This document shows positions 29,179 to 40,622 of a stretch of 64,000 nt of DNA, in pieces (positions within the stretch are counted from its first letter, which is position 1; each line of letters begins with the position of its first letter). The DNA is from Streptomyces sp. Ru72 (GTDB lineage Bacteria; Actinomycetota; Actinomycetes; Streptomycetales; Streptomycetaceae): NCBI RefSeq assembly GCF_002920635.1, contig NZ_PQSR01000017.1:48810-112809 (forward strand), read 5' to 3'. Under the pieces are notes generated by a model. That model was not told the origin of the DNA and did no database searches. It saw only the letters and a program-made list of their open reading frames with translations. A program made the position numbers and the translations under genes.

Positions 29179-30333
29179 GTGTCCGTGTCCCTGCCGAGAA
29201 CAGCCGTGCTCAGCGGTTCCCTCGCCGTCGCCGCGCTCGCCCTGAGTGCCTGTGGCGCCGCCCCCGACAACGTGTCGACCACTGCCGGCGGCAAGAGCGC
29301 CGCGACCGCCACCTCCGCCGCGGGCTTCGGCGGCATGGACAAGCTGGTCGCCGCGGCGAAGAAGGAGGGCACGCTGCACGCCATCGCGCTGCCCCGAGAC
29401 TGGGCCAACTACGGCGCTCTCATCGACGGCTTCCAGAAGAAGTACGGCATCAAGGTCCAGGTCGAGAACCCGGACGGCACCAGCCAGGACGAGATCAACG
29501 CCGTGACCTCGCGCAAGGGCCAGGGCCGCGCTCCCGATGTGCTGGACCTGGGCAGTTCCTTCGCGCTGAGCGCCGCCCAGCAGGGGCTGCTGGCGCCGTA
29601 CAAGGTGACCTCGTTCGCCGATGTCCCCGCCGGACAGAAGGACCCGGAGGCCCGCTGGTACAACGACTACGGCGGCTACATCTCCATCGGTTGTGACGCC
29701 AAGCGGGTCAAGACCTGCCCGACCACCTTCAAGGATCTGCTCAAGCCGCAGTACAAGGGCCAGGTCGCGCTCAACGGCAACCCCACCAAGTCGGGTTCCG
29801 CCTTCGCCGGCGTATGGGCCGCCGCGCTCGCGAGCGGCGGTTCCTTCGACGACATCCAGCCCGGCCTCGACTTCTTCGCGAGGCTCAAGAAGAGCGGCAA
29901 CTACACGCCCGTGGAGTCGACCCCGGCCACCGTCGAGAAGGGCGAGACCCCGATCAGCATCGACTGGGACTACCTCAACGCCGGGTACGCCGACGAGTTC
30001 AAGTCCAAGGGACTGGACTGGAAGGTGGCCGTGCCGAGCGACGGCCAGTTCGCCCAGTACTACTCCCAGGCCATCAACAAGGACGCCCCGCACCCGGCGG
30101 CCGCCCGCCTGTGGGAGGAGTACCTCTACAGCGCCGAGGGCCAGAACCTGTGGCTCGAGGGCTACGCCCGCCCGGCCCTGATGGCCGGGATGGAGAAGGC
30201 CGGCACGCTCGACAAGACGGCCGCGGCCAAGCTTCCGAAGGTCTCAGGAACGCCCTCCTTCCCGACCGAGGCCCAGCAGGACAAGGCCAAGACGGTCATC
30301 GCGCAGGGCTGGGGGAAGGCCGTCTCCGGATGA
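29179..30333 (+). CDS. ABC importer solute-binding lipoprotein
   Basis: A 384-residue lipoprotein that captures solute outside the membrane. Residues 1-27 are a lipoprotein signal ending in the lipobox LSAC. The mature protein is a two-lobed binding protein of the cluster including 2-aminoethylphosphonate, polyamine and iron binders: KLVAAAKKEGTLHAIALPRDWANYG, ALNGNPTKSGSAFAGVWAAALASGG and SIDWDYLNAGYADEFKSKG. The conserved tyrosines of iron binders are not evident, which favours an organic solute. GTG 29179 follows GGAG by 6 bases. Its stop overlaps the next start (ATGA). Confidence 0.88.
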   Translation: MSVSLPRTAVLSGSLAVAALALSACGAAPDNVSTTAGGKSAATATSAAGFGGMDKLVAAAKKEGTLHAIALPRDWANYGALIDGFQKKYGIKVQVENPDGTSQDEINAVTSRKGQGRAPDVLDLGSSFALSAAQQGLLAPYKVTSFADVPAGQKDPEARWYNDYGGYISIGCDAKRVKTCPTTFKDLLKPQYKGQVALNGNPTKSGSAFAGVWAAALASGGSFDDIQPGLDFFARLKKSGNYTPVESTPATVEKGETPISIDWDYLNAGYADEFKSKGLDWKVAVPSDGQFAQYYSQAINKDAPHPAAARLWEEYLYSAEGQNLWLEGYARPALMAGMEKAGTLDKTAAAKLPKVSGTPSFPTEAQQDKAKTVIAQGWGKAVSG

Positions 30334-31232
30334 CGGCCACCGTGATCGAGACGGACGTGGCGCCGCCCGTCGCTTCGGTGAAGCGGCGGCGCCGCGCCCC
30401 CGCCTGGCTCGCGCTGGTGCCGCTGCTGGCCTTCACCGCGATCGCCTTCGGACTGCCGGCCGTTGCCATGCTCAACGGCGCCTTCAGCATCAAGGACCAG
30501 GGCACAGGCGCCACTTCGTACGGCGCCGAGAACCTGACCGCATCGCTGCACGGCGCGTACCTGACCGCCCTGCTCGGCAGCGTCAGGCTGTCCGCCGTCT
30601 CCGCGGCCCTCGGCGCCCTGCTCGGAGTGCCGCTCGCCCAGGTGGTGGTGACCTCCCGGTTCCGCGGCCTGCGCGAAGGCGTGCTCACCGCCTCGGGCGT
30701 GCTCGCCAACTTCGGCGGCGTCCCGCTGGCGTTCGCGTTCGTCGCCACGCTCGGCAACGCCGGCGTGCTGACCCAGCACCTCGGCCTGGAGAAGAAGGGC
30801 TGGGACCTCTACAGCTTCTGGGGCCTGGTGATCGTCTACCTGTACTTCCTGATCCCCCTGATGGTCCTCACCGTGACCCCGGCCCTGGAGGGACTGCGCA
30901 CGCAGTGGCGTGAGGCCGCGCAGAACAACGGCGCCACCACCGCGCAGTACTGGCTCCACGTCGCCCTGCCGGTCCTCGCCCCCACCCTGCTCGGCGGGTT
31001 CGTCCTGCTCTTCGGCAGTGCCTTCGCCGCGTACGCAACCGCCGCCGCCATGGTGGGCAGCTCCATCCCGCTGGTCACCCTGCAGATATCCGACGCCCTC
31101 TCCGGCAACGTGCTGGTCGGCCAGGAGAACGTGGCGCTCGCCCTCAGCCTCGACATGGTCCTCGTCGCGGGCTTGGTGATGGCTCTCTACCTGCCCCTGC
31201 AACGACGGAGCGCGCGATGGCTCGAAGCGTGA
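30330..31232 (+). CDS. ABC importer permease 1
   Basis: A 300-residue inner-membrane permease with six predicted helices, the first at residues 26-45. The EAA-loop for the ATPase reads EAAQNNGATTAQYWLHVALPVLAPTLLGG near residue 195, typical of the CysTW/spermidine-type transporters. It overlaps the binding-protein stop by four bases and the second permease by 16 bases, so all are cotranslated. Confidence 0.88.
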   Translation: MTATVIETDVAPPVASVKRRRRAPAWLALVPLLAFTAIAFGLPAVAMLNGAFSIKDQGTGATSYGAENLTASLHGAYLTALLGSVRLSAVSAALGALLGVPLAQVVVTSRFRGLREGVLTASGVLANFGGVPLAFAFVATLGNAGVLTQHLGLEKKGWDLYSFWGLVIVYLYFLIPLMVLTVTPALEGLRTQWREAAQNNGATTAQYWLHVALPVLAPTLLGGFVLLFGSAFAAYATAAAMVGSSIPLVTLQISDALSGNVLVGQENVALALSLDMVLVAGLVMALYLPLQRRSARWLEA

Positions 31233-32035
31233 ACCTCTGGCGGTGGACCGTGCTCGGCCTCACCGCGCTGTACTTCCTGGTACCGCTCGCGGCGTCCGTG
31301 GTCTTCACGGTCGACGTGCCCGGGCAGGGCGTCACCTTCGACGCCTACACGCAGATCTTCTCCACCGCCGGCTTCGGCTCCAGCCTGCTGCTCTCCCTGG
31401 AGCTGGCCGCTGCCACCATCGCCGTCGTACTGCTGCTGATGGTGCCCGCGACGGTCGCGCTGCGGCTCGGCGCGGCCCGGTTGCGGCCGGTCGTGGAGGT
31501 GGTGTGCTCGCTCCCCCTGGTCGTGCCCCCGATCGCGTTCGTCGCCGGGATCGTCACGGTCCTGAAGTGGGGACCCGATCACCTCTCCCGCACTCCGCTG
31601 TTCCAGACGTTCGTGGCGATCCAGAACCCGAGCTTCCCCGTCGTGCTCGTCCTGGCCTACGTCGTGATGGCGCTGCCGTTCGTCTACCGCGCGCTGGACG
31701 CGGGGCTGCGCGCCATCGACGTACGCACGCTCGTCGAGGCAGCCCGCAGCTGCGGAGCGAGCCGGCCTCAGGCGCTGGTCCGCGCGGTGCTGCCGAATCT
31801 GCGCGGGGCGCTGCTCAACGCCTCCTTCCTGACACTGGCATTGGTACTGGGCGAGTTCACTGTGGCCCAGCTGCTCGGCTTCCAGCCGTTCGCCGTGTGG
31901 ATCGTGAACGTCAGCGGCTCCAACGCCCAGCTCTCCGTCGCCGTGTCCGTGCTCAGCCTGCTCGTCACATGGGTCCTGCTCCTCGCGCTCGCCGGTGTCG
32001 GCGGACGCTCCCGTACCACTGCCTCCCGGGGATGA
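31217..32035 (+). CDS. ABC importer permease 2
   Basis: A 272-residue partner permease with six helices. Its EAA-loop, EAARSCGASRPQALVRAVLPNLRGALLNA, lies near residue 175. The pair makes a heterodimeric channel. The start overlaps permease 1 by 16 bases and the ATPase gene starts three bases after its stop. Confidence 0.88.
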   Translation: MARSVNLWRWTVLGLTALYFLVPLAASVVFTVDVPGQGVTFDAYTQIFSTAGFGSSLLLSLELAAATIAVVLLLMVPATVALRLGAARLRPVVEVVCSLPLVVPPIAFVAGIVTVLKWGPDHLSRTPLFQTFVAIQNPSFPVVLVLAYVVMALPFVYRALDAGLRAIDVRTLVEAARSCGASRPQALVRAVLPNLRGALLNASFLTLALVLGEFTVAQLLGFQPFAVWIVNVSGSNAQLSVAVSVLSLLVTWVLLLALAGVGGRSRTTASRG

Positions 32036-32038
32036 ACC

Positions 32039-33121
32039 ATGACCGCCACCACGCTTGAGAAAGCCGCCATCGGCGGAAAGGCCGCCACCGTCGAATTCCG
32101 GGGACTGCGCCGGGAGTTCGGCTCGACCGTCGCCCTGGACGGGCTCGACCTGACCGTGCGGCCGGGGGAGTTCCTCGCCCTGCTCGGCCCGTCCGGCTGC
32201 GGCAAGACCACCGCGCTGCGCATGCTCGCCGGATTCGAACACCCCGACGCCGGTGCCGTGCTGGTGGACGGCGAGGACATCACCCGCGTTCCGGCCCACC
32301 GCCGCGACGCCGGCATGGTCTTCCAGTCCTACAGCCTCTTCCCGCACCTGAACGCCGTCGACAACGTCGCCTTCGGACTGCGGATGCGTAAGGTGCGCAC
32401 CGCCGAACGACGCGCTCGCGCAGCAGAGTTGCTGGAACTGGTCGGACTCGCCGACAAGGGCGAGCGGTTCCCGCACCAGCTCTCCGGCGGACAGCAGCAG
32501 CGCATCGCCCTGGCCCGCGCGCTCGCCCTCCGGCCGCGCGTCCTGCTCCTCGACGAGCCGCTGTCCGCGCTCGACGCCAAGGTGCGGCTGACACTGCGCG
32601 AGGAGATCCGCCGCCTCCAGCAGGAGCTCGGCATCACCACCCTGTTCGTGACGCACGACCAGGAAGAGGCGCTGTCGGTCGCCGACCGGGTCGCCGTGAT
32701 GCGGGCCGGGCGGCTCGAACAGTGCGCCGAGCCGGCCGAATTGTACGGGCGGCCCGCGACCGCTTTCGTCGCCGAGTTCGTCGGCACGATGAGCCGGATC
32801 CCCGGCGTCCTCAGGGGCGACGGCGTGGAAGTGCTCGGGCAGCGGCTCCCGGTCGACGGCGACGCGCCGGACGCCTCGGACGTGGACGTGCTGGTGCGGC
32901 CCGAGGCGGTGCGCGTGACGGCGGACGAGACGGGTGACGCACGGGTCATCGCCACCGCGTTCCTGGGCGCCGTCGTCCGCCTCACCGTCAGGCTCACGGA
33001 CGGCACCGAGGTGAAGGCCGACGTGCCCGCGCACGAGGCCGCCGGAATCGGCGCCGGAACCGCCGTCGGCGTGTCACTGCCCGCGCGCCCGGTGCTCGTG
33101 GCTGCACGTACGACTCGATAG
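32039..33121 (+). CDS. ABC importer ATPase
   Basis: A 360-residue ATPase of the PotA/FbpC type with a C-terminal TOBE-like regulatory domain. Walker A is GPSGCGKTTALR near residue 46, the Q-loop VFQSYSLFPH, the signature LSGGQQQRIALARALA near 148, Walker B VLLLDEPLSALD and the H-loop VTHDQEEA. Residues from about 255 form the TOBE domain (VRPEAVRVTADE). Unlike many Streptomyces sugar importers it has its own ATPase, in line with an organophosphate or amine substrate. Confidence 0.9.
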   Translation: MTATTLEKAAIGGKAATVEFRGLRREFGSTVALDGLDLTVRPGEFLALLGPSGCGKTTALRMLAGFEHPDAGAVLVDGEDITRVPAHRRDAGMVFQSYSLFPHLNAVDNVAFGLRMRKVRTAERRARAAELLELVGLADKGERFPHQLSGGQQQRIALARALALRPRVLLLDEPLSALDAKVRLTLREEIRRLQQELGITTLFVTHDQEEALSVADRVAVMRAGRLEQCAEPAELYGRPATAFVAEFVGTMSRIPGVLRGDGVEVLGQRLPVDGDAPDASDVDVLVRPEAVRVTADETGDARVIATAFLGAVVRLTVRLTDGTEVKADVPAHEAAGIGAGTAVGVSLPARPVLVAARTTR

Positions 33122-33135
33122 TGGAAGAGAGACAC

Positions 33136-34629
33136 GTGACCTCCCACCAGCCCCGACTCCCGCTCCAGGCCGTCCTGTTCGACATGGACGGCACGCTCGT
33201 CGACACCGAGCGCCTCTGGTGGGAGGCGGTGGAGCACGTCGCCGGGAGACCCCTGACCGAAGCGGACCGGTTGGAAGTGCTCGGCCGCCCCGTCGAGTAC
33301 ACCGCCGCATGGCTGGGCGAGGCCACGGGGAGGCCGGCCGCGGACCTCGCCGCCGAACTGCACCGCGAGTTCGCCGACCGGGTCCGCACCGGCATCGAGC
33401 CCCGTCCCGGCGCGCTCGACCTCCTCGACGCCCTCGCCCGCGACGGCATCCCCGCCGCCCTGGTCACCGCCTCGCCCCGGGCCGTCACCGACACCGTCCT
33501 GGAGGCCCTCGGCGCCGACCGCTTCGCCGTCTCCGTCACCGCCGACGACACCGAGCACACCAAGCCCGCCCCCGAGCCCTACCTCGCCGCCTGCCGCGCC
33601 CTCGGCGCCGACCCGGTGGCCTGCGTCGCCGTCGAGGACACCGAGACCGGCGTGCGATCGGCGGAGGCGGCCGGGTGCGCGGTTCTCGCGGTGCCCTCAC
33701 TCGCCCCTATCGACACGGCACCCGGCCGGACCGTACGCTCGAGCCTGTCCGGCCTCACCACGCAGCATCTCGCCGCTCTGCTTCCCTACGAACTGCGCGT
33801 CATGACCTGGAACCTGTGGCATGGCGGCACCAAGGTCGACGACCACCGGGCCAAGCAGCTCAAGACCATCCTGGAGACGGGCGCGGATGTGGTCGGACTG
33901 CAGGAGACCGGCGGTACCGCGGCCCGGGAACTGGCCGAAGCCCTCGGCTGGCACCACCACGCCGCCGGCGAGAATCTCGGCATCATCAGCCGCCATCCCA
34001 TCACCGCCCGCTTCGGCGATCCGGGTGTCGGCTTCTACGGGGCGACCGGGGTCCGGATCGCGGTCGGGGACCGGGAGACCGACGTCTGGACGGCCCACCT
34101 CGACTGCACGCCCTACGGACCCTACGAGGCCGTCTTCGACGGCCTGTCCGGAGCCGGGCTGATCGCCCACGAGGAAGTGCGGCTGGCTCAGATGCGGGAC
34201 ACCCTGCGCCGGATCGCCGAGGCCGGCGACGACTCCCTGCCGGTCGTCCTCGTCGGCGACTTCAACAGCCCCTCGCATCTCGACTGGCCGGACGTGCAAT
34301 GGCCGGTCACCAAGGCGGCCGAGGAGGCGGGCCTGCGCGACTCCTACCGCGAGGCCCACCCGGACCCGGCCGCCGATCCGGGTCACACGTGGTCACCGAT
34401 CCACCCCGTGCACGAGGACGGCAGCCGACGCCCCGAACCCCAGGACCGCATCGACTACATCCTCCACCGCGGCCTGACGGTGATCGGCTCCCGCACGGTC
34501 GTCACCGGAACCCCACAACCCTGGCCCGACGTCACCGGCAACGACTGGCCGTCGGACCACGCGGCGGTGGTGACCACGTTCGCGCTGGGCCGTGCTCAGG
34601 TTCGCCCGGGGTGCGGGACACCGGCGTAG
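33136..34629 (+). CDS. HAD phosphatase fused to endonuclease/exonuclease/phosphatase (EEP) domain
   Basis: A 497-residue fusion of two complete hydrolases. Residues about 10-215 are a HAD-IA phosphatase: FDMDGTLVDTE, the motif II VTASP, lysine in KPAPEPYL and AVEDTETGVRSAEAAG. Residues about 218-495 are an EEP domain: MTWNLWHGG, VVGLQETGG, TAHLDCTPYG, VLVGDFNSPSH and NDWPSDHAAVVT, so the N, E, H, D/N and SDH residues are all present. The EEP half would split a phosphodiester and the HAD half remove the resulting phosphate. There is no signal peptide, so it acts on imported substrate. GTG 33136 follows GGAAGAGAG; GTG 33121 has no such site. Confidence 0.85.
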   Translation: MTSHQPRLPLQAVLFDMDGTLVDTERLWWEAVEHVAGRPLTEADRLEVLGRPVEYTAAWLGEATGRPAADLAAELHREFADRVRTGIEPRPGALDLLDALARDGIPAALVTASPRAVTDTVLEALGADRFAVSVTADDTEHTKPAPEPYLAACRALGADPVACVAVEDTETGVRSAEAAGCAVLAVPSLAPIDTAPGRTVRSSLSGLTTQHLAALLPYELRVMTWNLWHGGTKVDDHRAKQLKTILETGADVVGLQETGGTAARELAEALGWHHHAAGENLGIISRHPITARFGDPGVGFYGATGVRIAVGDRETDVWTAHLDCTPYGPYEAVFDGLSGAGLIAHEEVRLAQMRDTLRRIAEAGDDSLPVVLVGDFNSPSHLDWPDVQWPVTKAAEEAGLRDSYREAHPDPAADPGHTWSPIHPVHEDGSRRPEPQDRIDYILHRGLTVIGSRTVVTGTPQPWPDVTGNDWPSDHAAVVTTFALGRAQVRPGCGTPA

Positions 34630-34659
34630 GCCGTCCAGCGCAGTCGCAGGTCGAGGGTG

Positions 34660-35120
34660 GGAGAGTCGGGGCTCCGGACCCGCCCGCGAGTACGCGGTGT
34701 GCGAGGCCGGGGAGAAGAGGGCGTTGCGGATCATCGCGTTGTCGTTCTTCGCGCTCGCCGCCTACGTCACGGTCGACGCCGTACGGCCCTGACCGGCACG
34801 GGTGAGGGCACGCGCTCCGTGCCCGGTATCGGGCCGGCTGCACGCTCGCTCATGGTCATGCCGTTCCCGTCGGCGGCCCGGCGCCGCGCCGGACGGGAAC
34901 TGGGCTCCGCATCCGCCGTGGCCGACTCCCAGCAGACCCTGCTGTACACCTGTTTGTCGGCGGTGCTGCTGGTCGGCCTGGTCGCCCATGCCCTGCTCGG
35001 CTGGTCGCGGGCCGATCCGGTCGCGTCCCCGGCCATCGCCGCGGTCGCGGCGAAAGAGGGGCGCGACGCGTGGCGTGCGCAGGTGTGCTGCGCGGCACCC
35101 GCGACCGTCGCGCCGGGCGC
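34660..35120 (+). pseudogene. Decayed cation-diffusion-facilitator (CDF) efflux gene
   Basis: Two frames join into the C-terminal half of a CDF metal-efflux protein. The first ends EKRALRIIALSFFALAAYVTVDAVR (near 34710-34784); the match resumes one frame over as ALTGTGEG, AGRELGSASAVADSQQTLLYTCLSAVLLVGLV and AVAAKEGRDAWR. A single missing base near 34785 (GCCGTACGG CCC instead of a GGG run) puts a TGA in frame. The N-terminal helices are missing. So it is both 5'-truncated and frameshifted. The gap from 34630 to 35382 is otherwise empty apart from the small frame at 35138. Confidence 0.75.
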
Positions 35121-35137
35121 GGCCGGACGGGAGGCGG

Positions 35138-35338
35138 ATGCCCGCGGCCGCGCACACGGATGCGTTTGCCGCCCTTACGGAGATCACGCCGGAAGGGGAG
35201 CGGCGCCGGTGTTCACGGGCGTTCGCCCGCCGCCCGCCGCAGTCCGGGCGCACCCCGGACGACTCCACCGTGTGCCGGACGTTCGCGAACCTGGAGGAGT
35301 GCGCGCACTTCCCGCCCCGTGCCGCCGCCCCCTCCTGA
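35138..35338 (+). CDS. Small uncharacterised frame after the CDF remnant
   Basis: A possible 66-residue protein beginning MPAAAHTDAFAALTEITPEG and ending TFANLEECAHFPPRAAAPS, with two or three cysteines. GGGAGGCGG precedes its ATG and third positions are G/C-rich, but it follows directly on a pseudogene and may be another remnant. No family recognised. Confidence 0.3.
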   Translation: MPAAAHTDAFAALTEITPEGERRRCSRAFARRPPQSGRTPDDSTVCRTFANLEECAHFPPRAAAPS

Positions 35339-35382
35339 CCCGCATTCGGGCAGGTCAAGCGGGGTGCGGCGGCACTCGCCGT

Positions 35383-36912
35383 TCAGATGTCCCGGAAGAT
35401 CTCGATCTGCGCCCCCACCGAGTTCAGCCGCTCGGCCAGGTCCTCGTAGCCGCGATTGATGACGTACACGTTGCGCAGCACGGACGTGCCCTCGGCCGCC
35501 ATCATCGCCAGCAGGACGACCACGGCGGGGCGCAGTGCGGGCGGGCACATCATCTCGGCGGCGCGCCAGCGGGTGGGGCCCTCGACCAGCACCCGGTGCG
35601 GGTCGAGCAACTGCAGGCGCCCGCCCAGTCGGTTGAGGTCGGTCAGGTAGATGGCCCGGTTGTCGTAGACCCAGTCGTGGATCAGCGTCTTGCCCTGCGC
35701 GGAGGCCGCGATGGCCGCGAAGAACGGCACGTTGTCGATGTTCAGGCCGGGGAAGGGCATCGGGTGGATCTTGTCGATCGGCGCCTCCAGCTTGGAGGGC
35801 CGCACGGTCAGGTCCACCAGCCGCGTACGGCCGTTGTCGGCGGAGTACTCGGGCGTGCGGTCGTGGTCGAGCCCCATCTCCTCCAGGACCGCGAGCTCGA
35901 TCTCCAGGAACTCGATCGGCACCCGGCGCACCGTCAGTTCCGACTCGGTGACCACCGCGGCGGCCAGCAGGCTCATCGCCTCGACCGGGTCCTCGGAGGG
36001 GGAGTAGTCCACGTCGACGTCGATGTTCGGCACGCCGTGGACGGTGAGCGTGGTGGTGCCGATGCCCTCGACCTCGACGCCGAGCGCCTCGAGGAAGAAG
36101 CACAGGTCCTGGACCATGTAGTTGGAGGAGGCGTTGCGGATGACCGTGACGCCGTTGTGCCGCGCGGCGGCCAGCAGCGCGTTCTCGGTCACGGTGTCGC
36201 CCCGCTCGGTCAGCACGATCGCCCGGCCGGGGGAGACGGACCGGTCCACCGTCGCGTGGTACAGCCCCTCCGTGGCGGTGACCTCGAGCCCGAAGCGGCG
36301 CAGAGCGATCATGTGCGGCTCGATGGTGCGCGTCCCGAGGTCGCAGCCGCCCGCGTACGGCAGCTTGAAGCGGTCGAGGCGGTGCAGCAGCGGACCCAGG
36401 AACATGATGATGGACCGCGTACGGCGGGCGGCCTCGGCGTCGATGGCGTCCAGGTCGAGGTCCGCGGCCGGGACGATCTCCAGGTCGACGCCCTCGTTGA
36501 TCCAACGGGTTCGCACACCGATCGAGGTGAGCACCTCCAGCAGGCGGTACACCTCCTCGATGCGGGCGACACGCCGCAGCACCGTGCGCCCCTTGTTGAG
36601 CAGTGAGGCGCACAGCAGCGCCACGCAGGCGTTCTTGCTCGTCTTGACGTCGATCGCGCCGGAGAGCCGGCGGCCGCCGACCACGCGCAGATGCATGGGG
36701 CCCGCGTAGCCCAGGGACACGATTTCGCTGTCCAGGGCCTCCCCGATGCGGGCGATCATCTCAAGGCTGAGGTTCTGGTTGCCCCGCTCGATGCGGTTCA
36801 CGGCGCTCTGACTGGTACCGAGTGCCTCGGCGAGCTGCGCCTGGGTCATGCCACGATGCTGGCGAGCGACACGGATGAGCTTGCCGATGCGTACGAGGTA
36901 GTCGTCTGACAT
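35383..36912 (-). CDS. HTH-MurA fusion: UDP-GlcNAc 1-carboxyvinyltransferase family with N-terminal XRE domain
   Basis: A 509-residue protein. Residues 1-65 are an XRE helix-turn-helix (MTQAQLAEALGTSQSAVNRIERGNQNLSLEMIARIGEAL). Residues 68-509 are an EPSP-synthase/MurA fold: the lysine-asparagine pair in TSKNACVALL, and the catalytic Cys in AGGCDLGTRTIEPH, where MurA has Cys115. Family MurA transfers enolpyruvate from PEP to UDP-GlcNAc, the first step of peptidoglycan synthesis; the added DNA-binding domain suggests an enzyme-like regulator. A matching dyad lies 13 bases upstream and again near acnA, so it probably represses itself and perhaps acnA. Whether it still catalyses is unknown. Ordinary MurA should be elsewhere. 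Confidence 0.88.
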   Translation of the reverse strand: MSDDYLVRIGKLIRVARQHRGMTQAQLAEALGTSQSAVNRIERGNQNLSLEMIARIGEALDSEIVSLGYAGPMHLRVVGGRRLSGAIDVKTSKNACVALLCASLLNKGRTVLRRVARIEEVYRLLEVLTSIGVRTRWINEGVDLEIVPAADLDLDAIDAEAARRTRSIIMFLGPLLHRLDRFKLPYAGGCDLGTRTIEPHMIALRRFGLEVTATEGLYHATVDRSVSPGRAIVLTERGDTVTENALLAAARHNGVTVIRNASSNYMVQDLCFFLEALGVEVEGIGTTTLTVHGVPNIDVDVDYSPSEDPVEAMSLLAAAVVTESELTVRRVPIEFLEIELAVLEEMGLDHDRTPEYSADNGRTRLVDLTVRPSKLEAPIDKIHPMPFPGLNIDNVPFFAAIAASAQGKTLIHDWVYDNRAIYLTDLNRLGGRLQLLDPHRVLVEGPTRWRAAEMMCPPALRPAVVVLLAMMAAEGTSVLRNVYVINRGYEDLAERLNSVGAQIEIFRDI

Positions 36913-36924
36913 GAGACTGAGGTT

Positions 36925-36940
36925 ATCTCAGATATGAGAT
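36925..36940. promoter_or_regulatory. ATCTC-N6-GAGAT dyad at the HTH-MurA promoter
   Basis: The sequence ATCTCAGATATGAGAT starts 13 bases upstream of the HTH-MurA start codon. The same ATCTC-N6-GAGAT pattern recurs at 37057-37072, and both are preceded by TT. Position suggests direct blocking of transcription or of translation initiation. The HTH-MurA protein is the obvious binder, by inference. Confidence 0.6.
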
Positions 36941-37056
36941 GGGGCATCTTGTGGGGTCCATTTGGGTGAAGGGAAAAGAGTGATGCCTGGTGACAGCTGG
37001 TGTGTCGCGTCGACCTCCGGCCGCGCATGACCTACCCGGCCCCATGTACTAGAGTT

Positions 37057-37072
37057 ATCTCGACATCGAGAT
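37057..37072. promoter_or_regulatory. ATCTC-N6-GAGAT dyad upstream of acnA
   Basis: ATCTCGACATCGAGAT is the second copy of the dyad, here with perfect 8-base arms TATCTCGA/TCGAGATA. It is 132 bases from the first copy and 131 bases upstream of the acnA start, near where its promoter should be. Confidence 0.6.
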
Positions 37073-37116
37073 ATCTGCCGAAGGCGTACCGCAGTAGCCG
37101 CTCCGGTAAGGGTTAC

Positions 37117-39921
<2,805 letters not shown>

Positions 39922-39940
39922 CCGATCCGGCACGGCAGTC

Positions 39941-39974
39941 GAGGGCCGCATCCCCGCCCGGGGGTGCGGCCCTC
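39941..39974. terminator. Bidirectional hairpin terminator after acnA
   Basis: GAGGGCCGCATCCCC (39941-39955) pairs with GGGGGTGCGGCCCTC (39960-39974), 15 pairs including one G-T, around a 4-base loop, 19 bases after the acnA stop. The convergent gene at 40015-40380 also ends here. Confidence 0.75.
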
Positions 39975-40014
39975 CGCCGTCTCCCCACCGCCGCCCGAAC
40001 GGGGACACCGCCCC

Positions 40015-40380
40015 CTAGATCCATCCCGCCGCCTGCGCCACCGCGAACGGCGCCGGCACCAGAGTCGTCATGCCGAGCCACAGGTGCAGCGGTCGGCCCT
40101 CCTGCCACGGCACGAGCACGTCCACCACCAGCACCATCCCGAGGACGAACCCCCCGCCCAGCACCGCGCCCAGCGTCATACCGACGGTCTGGTCCGGTGA
40201 GGTGCCGCCGCATCCGAACCCGGTGATGCAGTGGAACAGCGCGTACCTGTTCAGCAGCCACCGGACGCACACGCCGGGGACGATCGCCAGCATGCCGATC
40301 AGAAGGTTCGCCACCGCGGCCGCCCACCAGGAGCCGGCGGTGGCCTTCTCGCGGCCACCGTCCGCACCGGAACCGTGCAC
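40015..40380 (-). CDS. Small integral membrane protein
   Basis: A 121-residue protein with four predicted membrane helices: AAAVANLLIGMLAIVPGV, VGMTLGAVLGGGFVLGMVLVV, a short amphipathic segment around WQEGRPLHLWL, and a C-terminal GMTTLVPAPFAVAQAAGW. A hydrophilic, charged N-terminus (SGADGGREKATAG) faces the cytoplasm. CITGFGCGG in the first loop holds two cysteines. GTG 40380 has GAAGGA 6 bases upstream. Convergent with acnA. No family recognised. Confidence 0.72.
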   Translation of the reverse strand: MHGSGADGGREKATAGSWWAAAVANLLIGMLAIVPGVCVRWLLNRYALFHCITGFGCGGTSPDQTVGMTLGAVLGGGFVLGMVLVVDVLVPWQEGRPLHLWLGMTTLVPAPFAVAQAAGWI

Positions 40381-40622
40381 AACCCGTCCTTCTCCCCGGT
40401 CATCGCGTTCGTACAGGTAGATGACCACGAGAGCACTGGGGTTGCCCCGCGCGCGCCCCGGAGCGGTGAACACCGCCCCCACGAGTGACGGTTGGGGGTC
40501 GGCGGGGTTGTCCGGGCCTCAGGGCGGACCGGGTGGCCGCTGTGCGTGCCACCCGGTCCGCGAGCCGGCCCGGCCCGGGGGGAGTAGGCCGGACCGGGGT
40601 CTGACGGCTTGTCCGACCGGTT

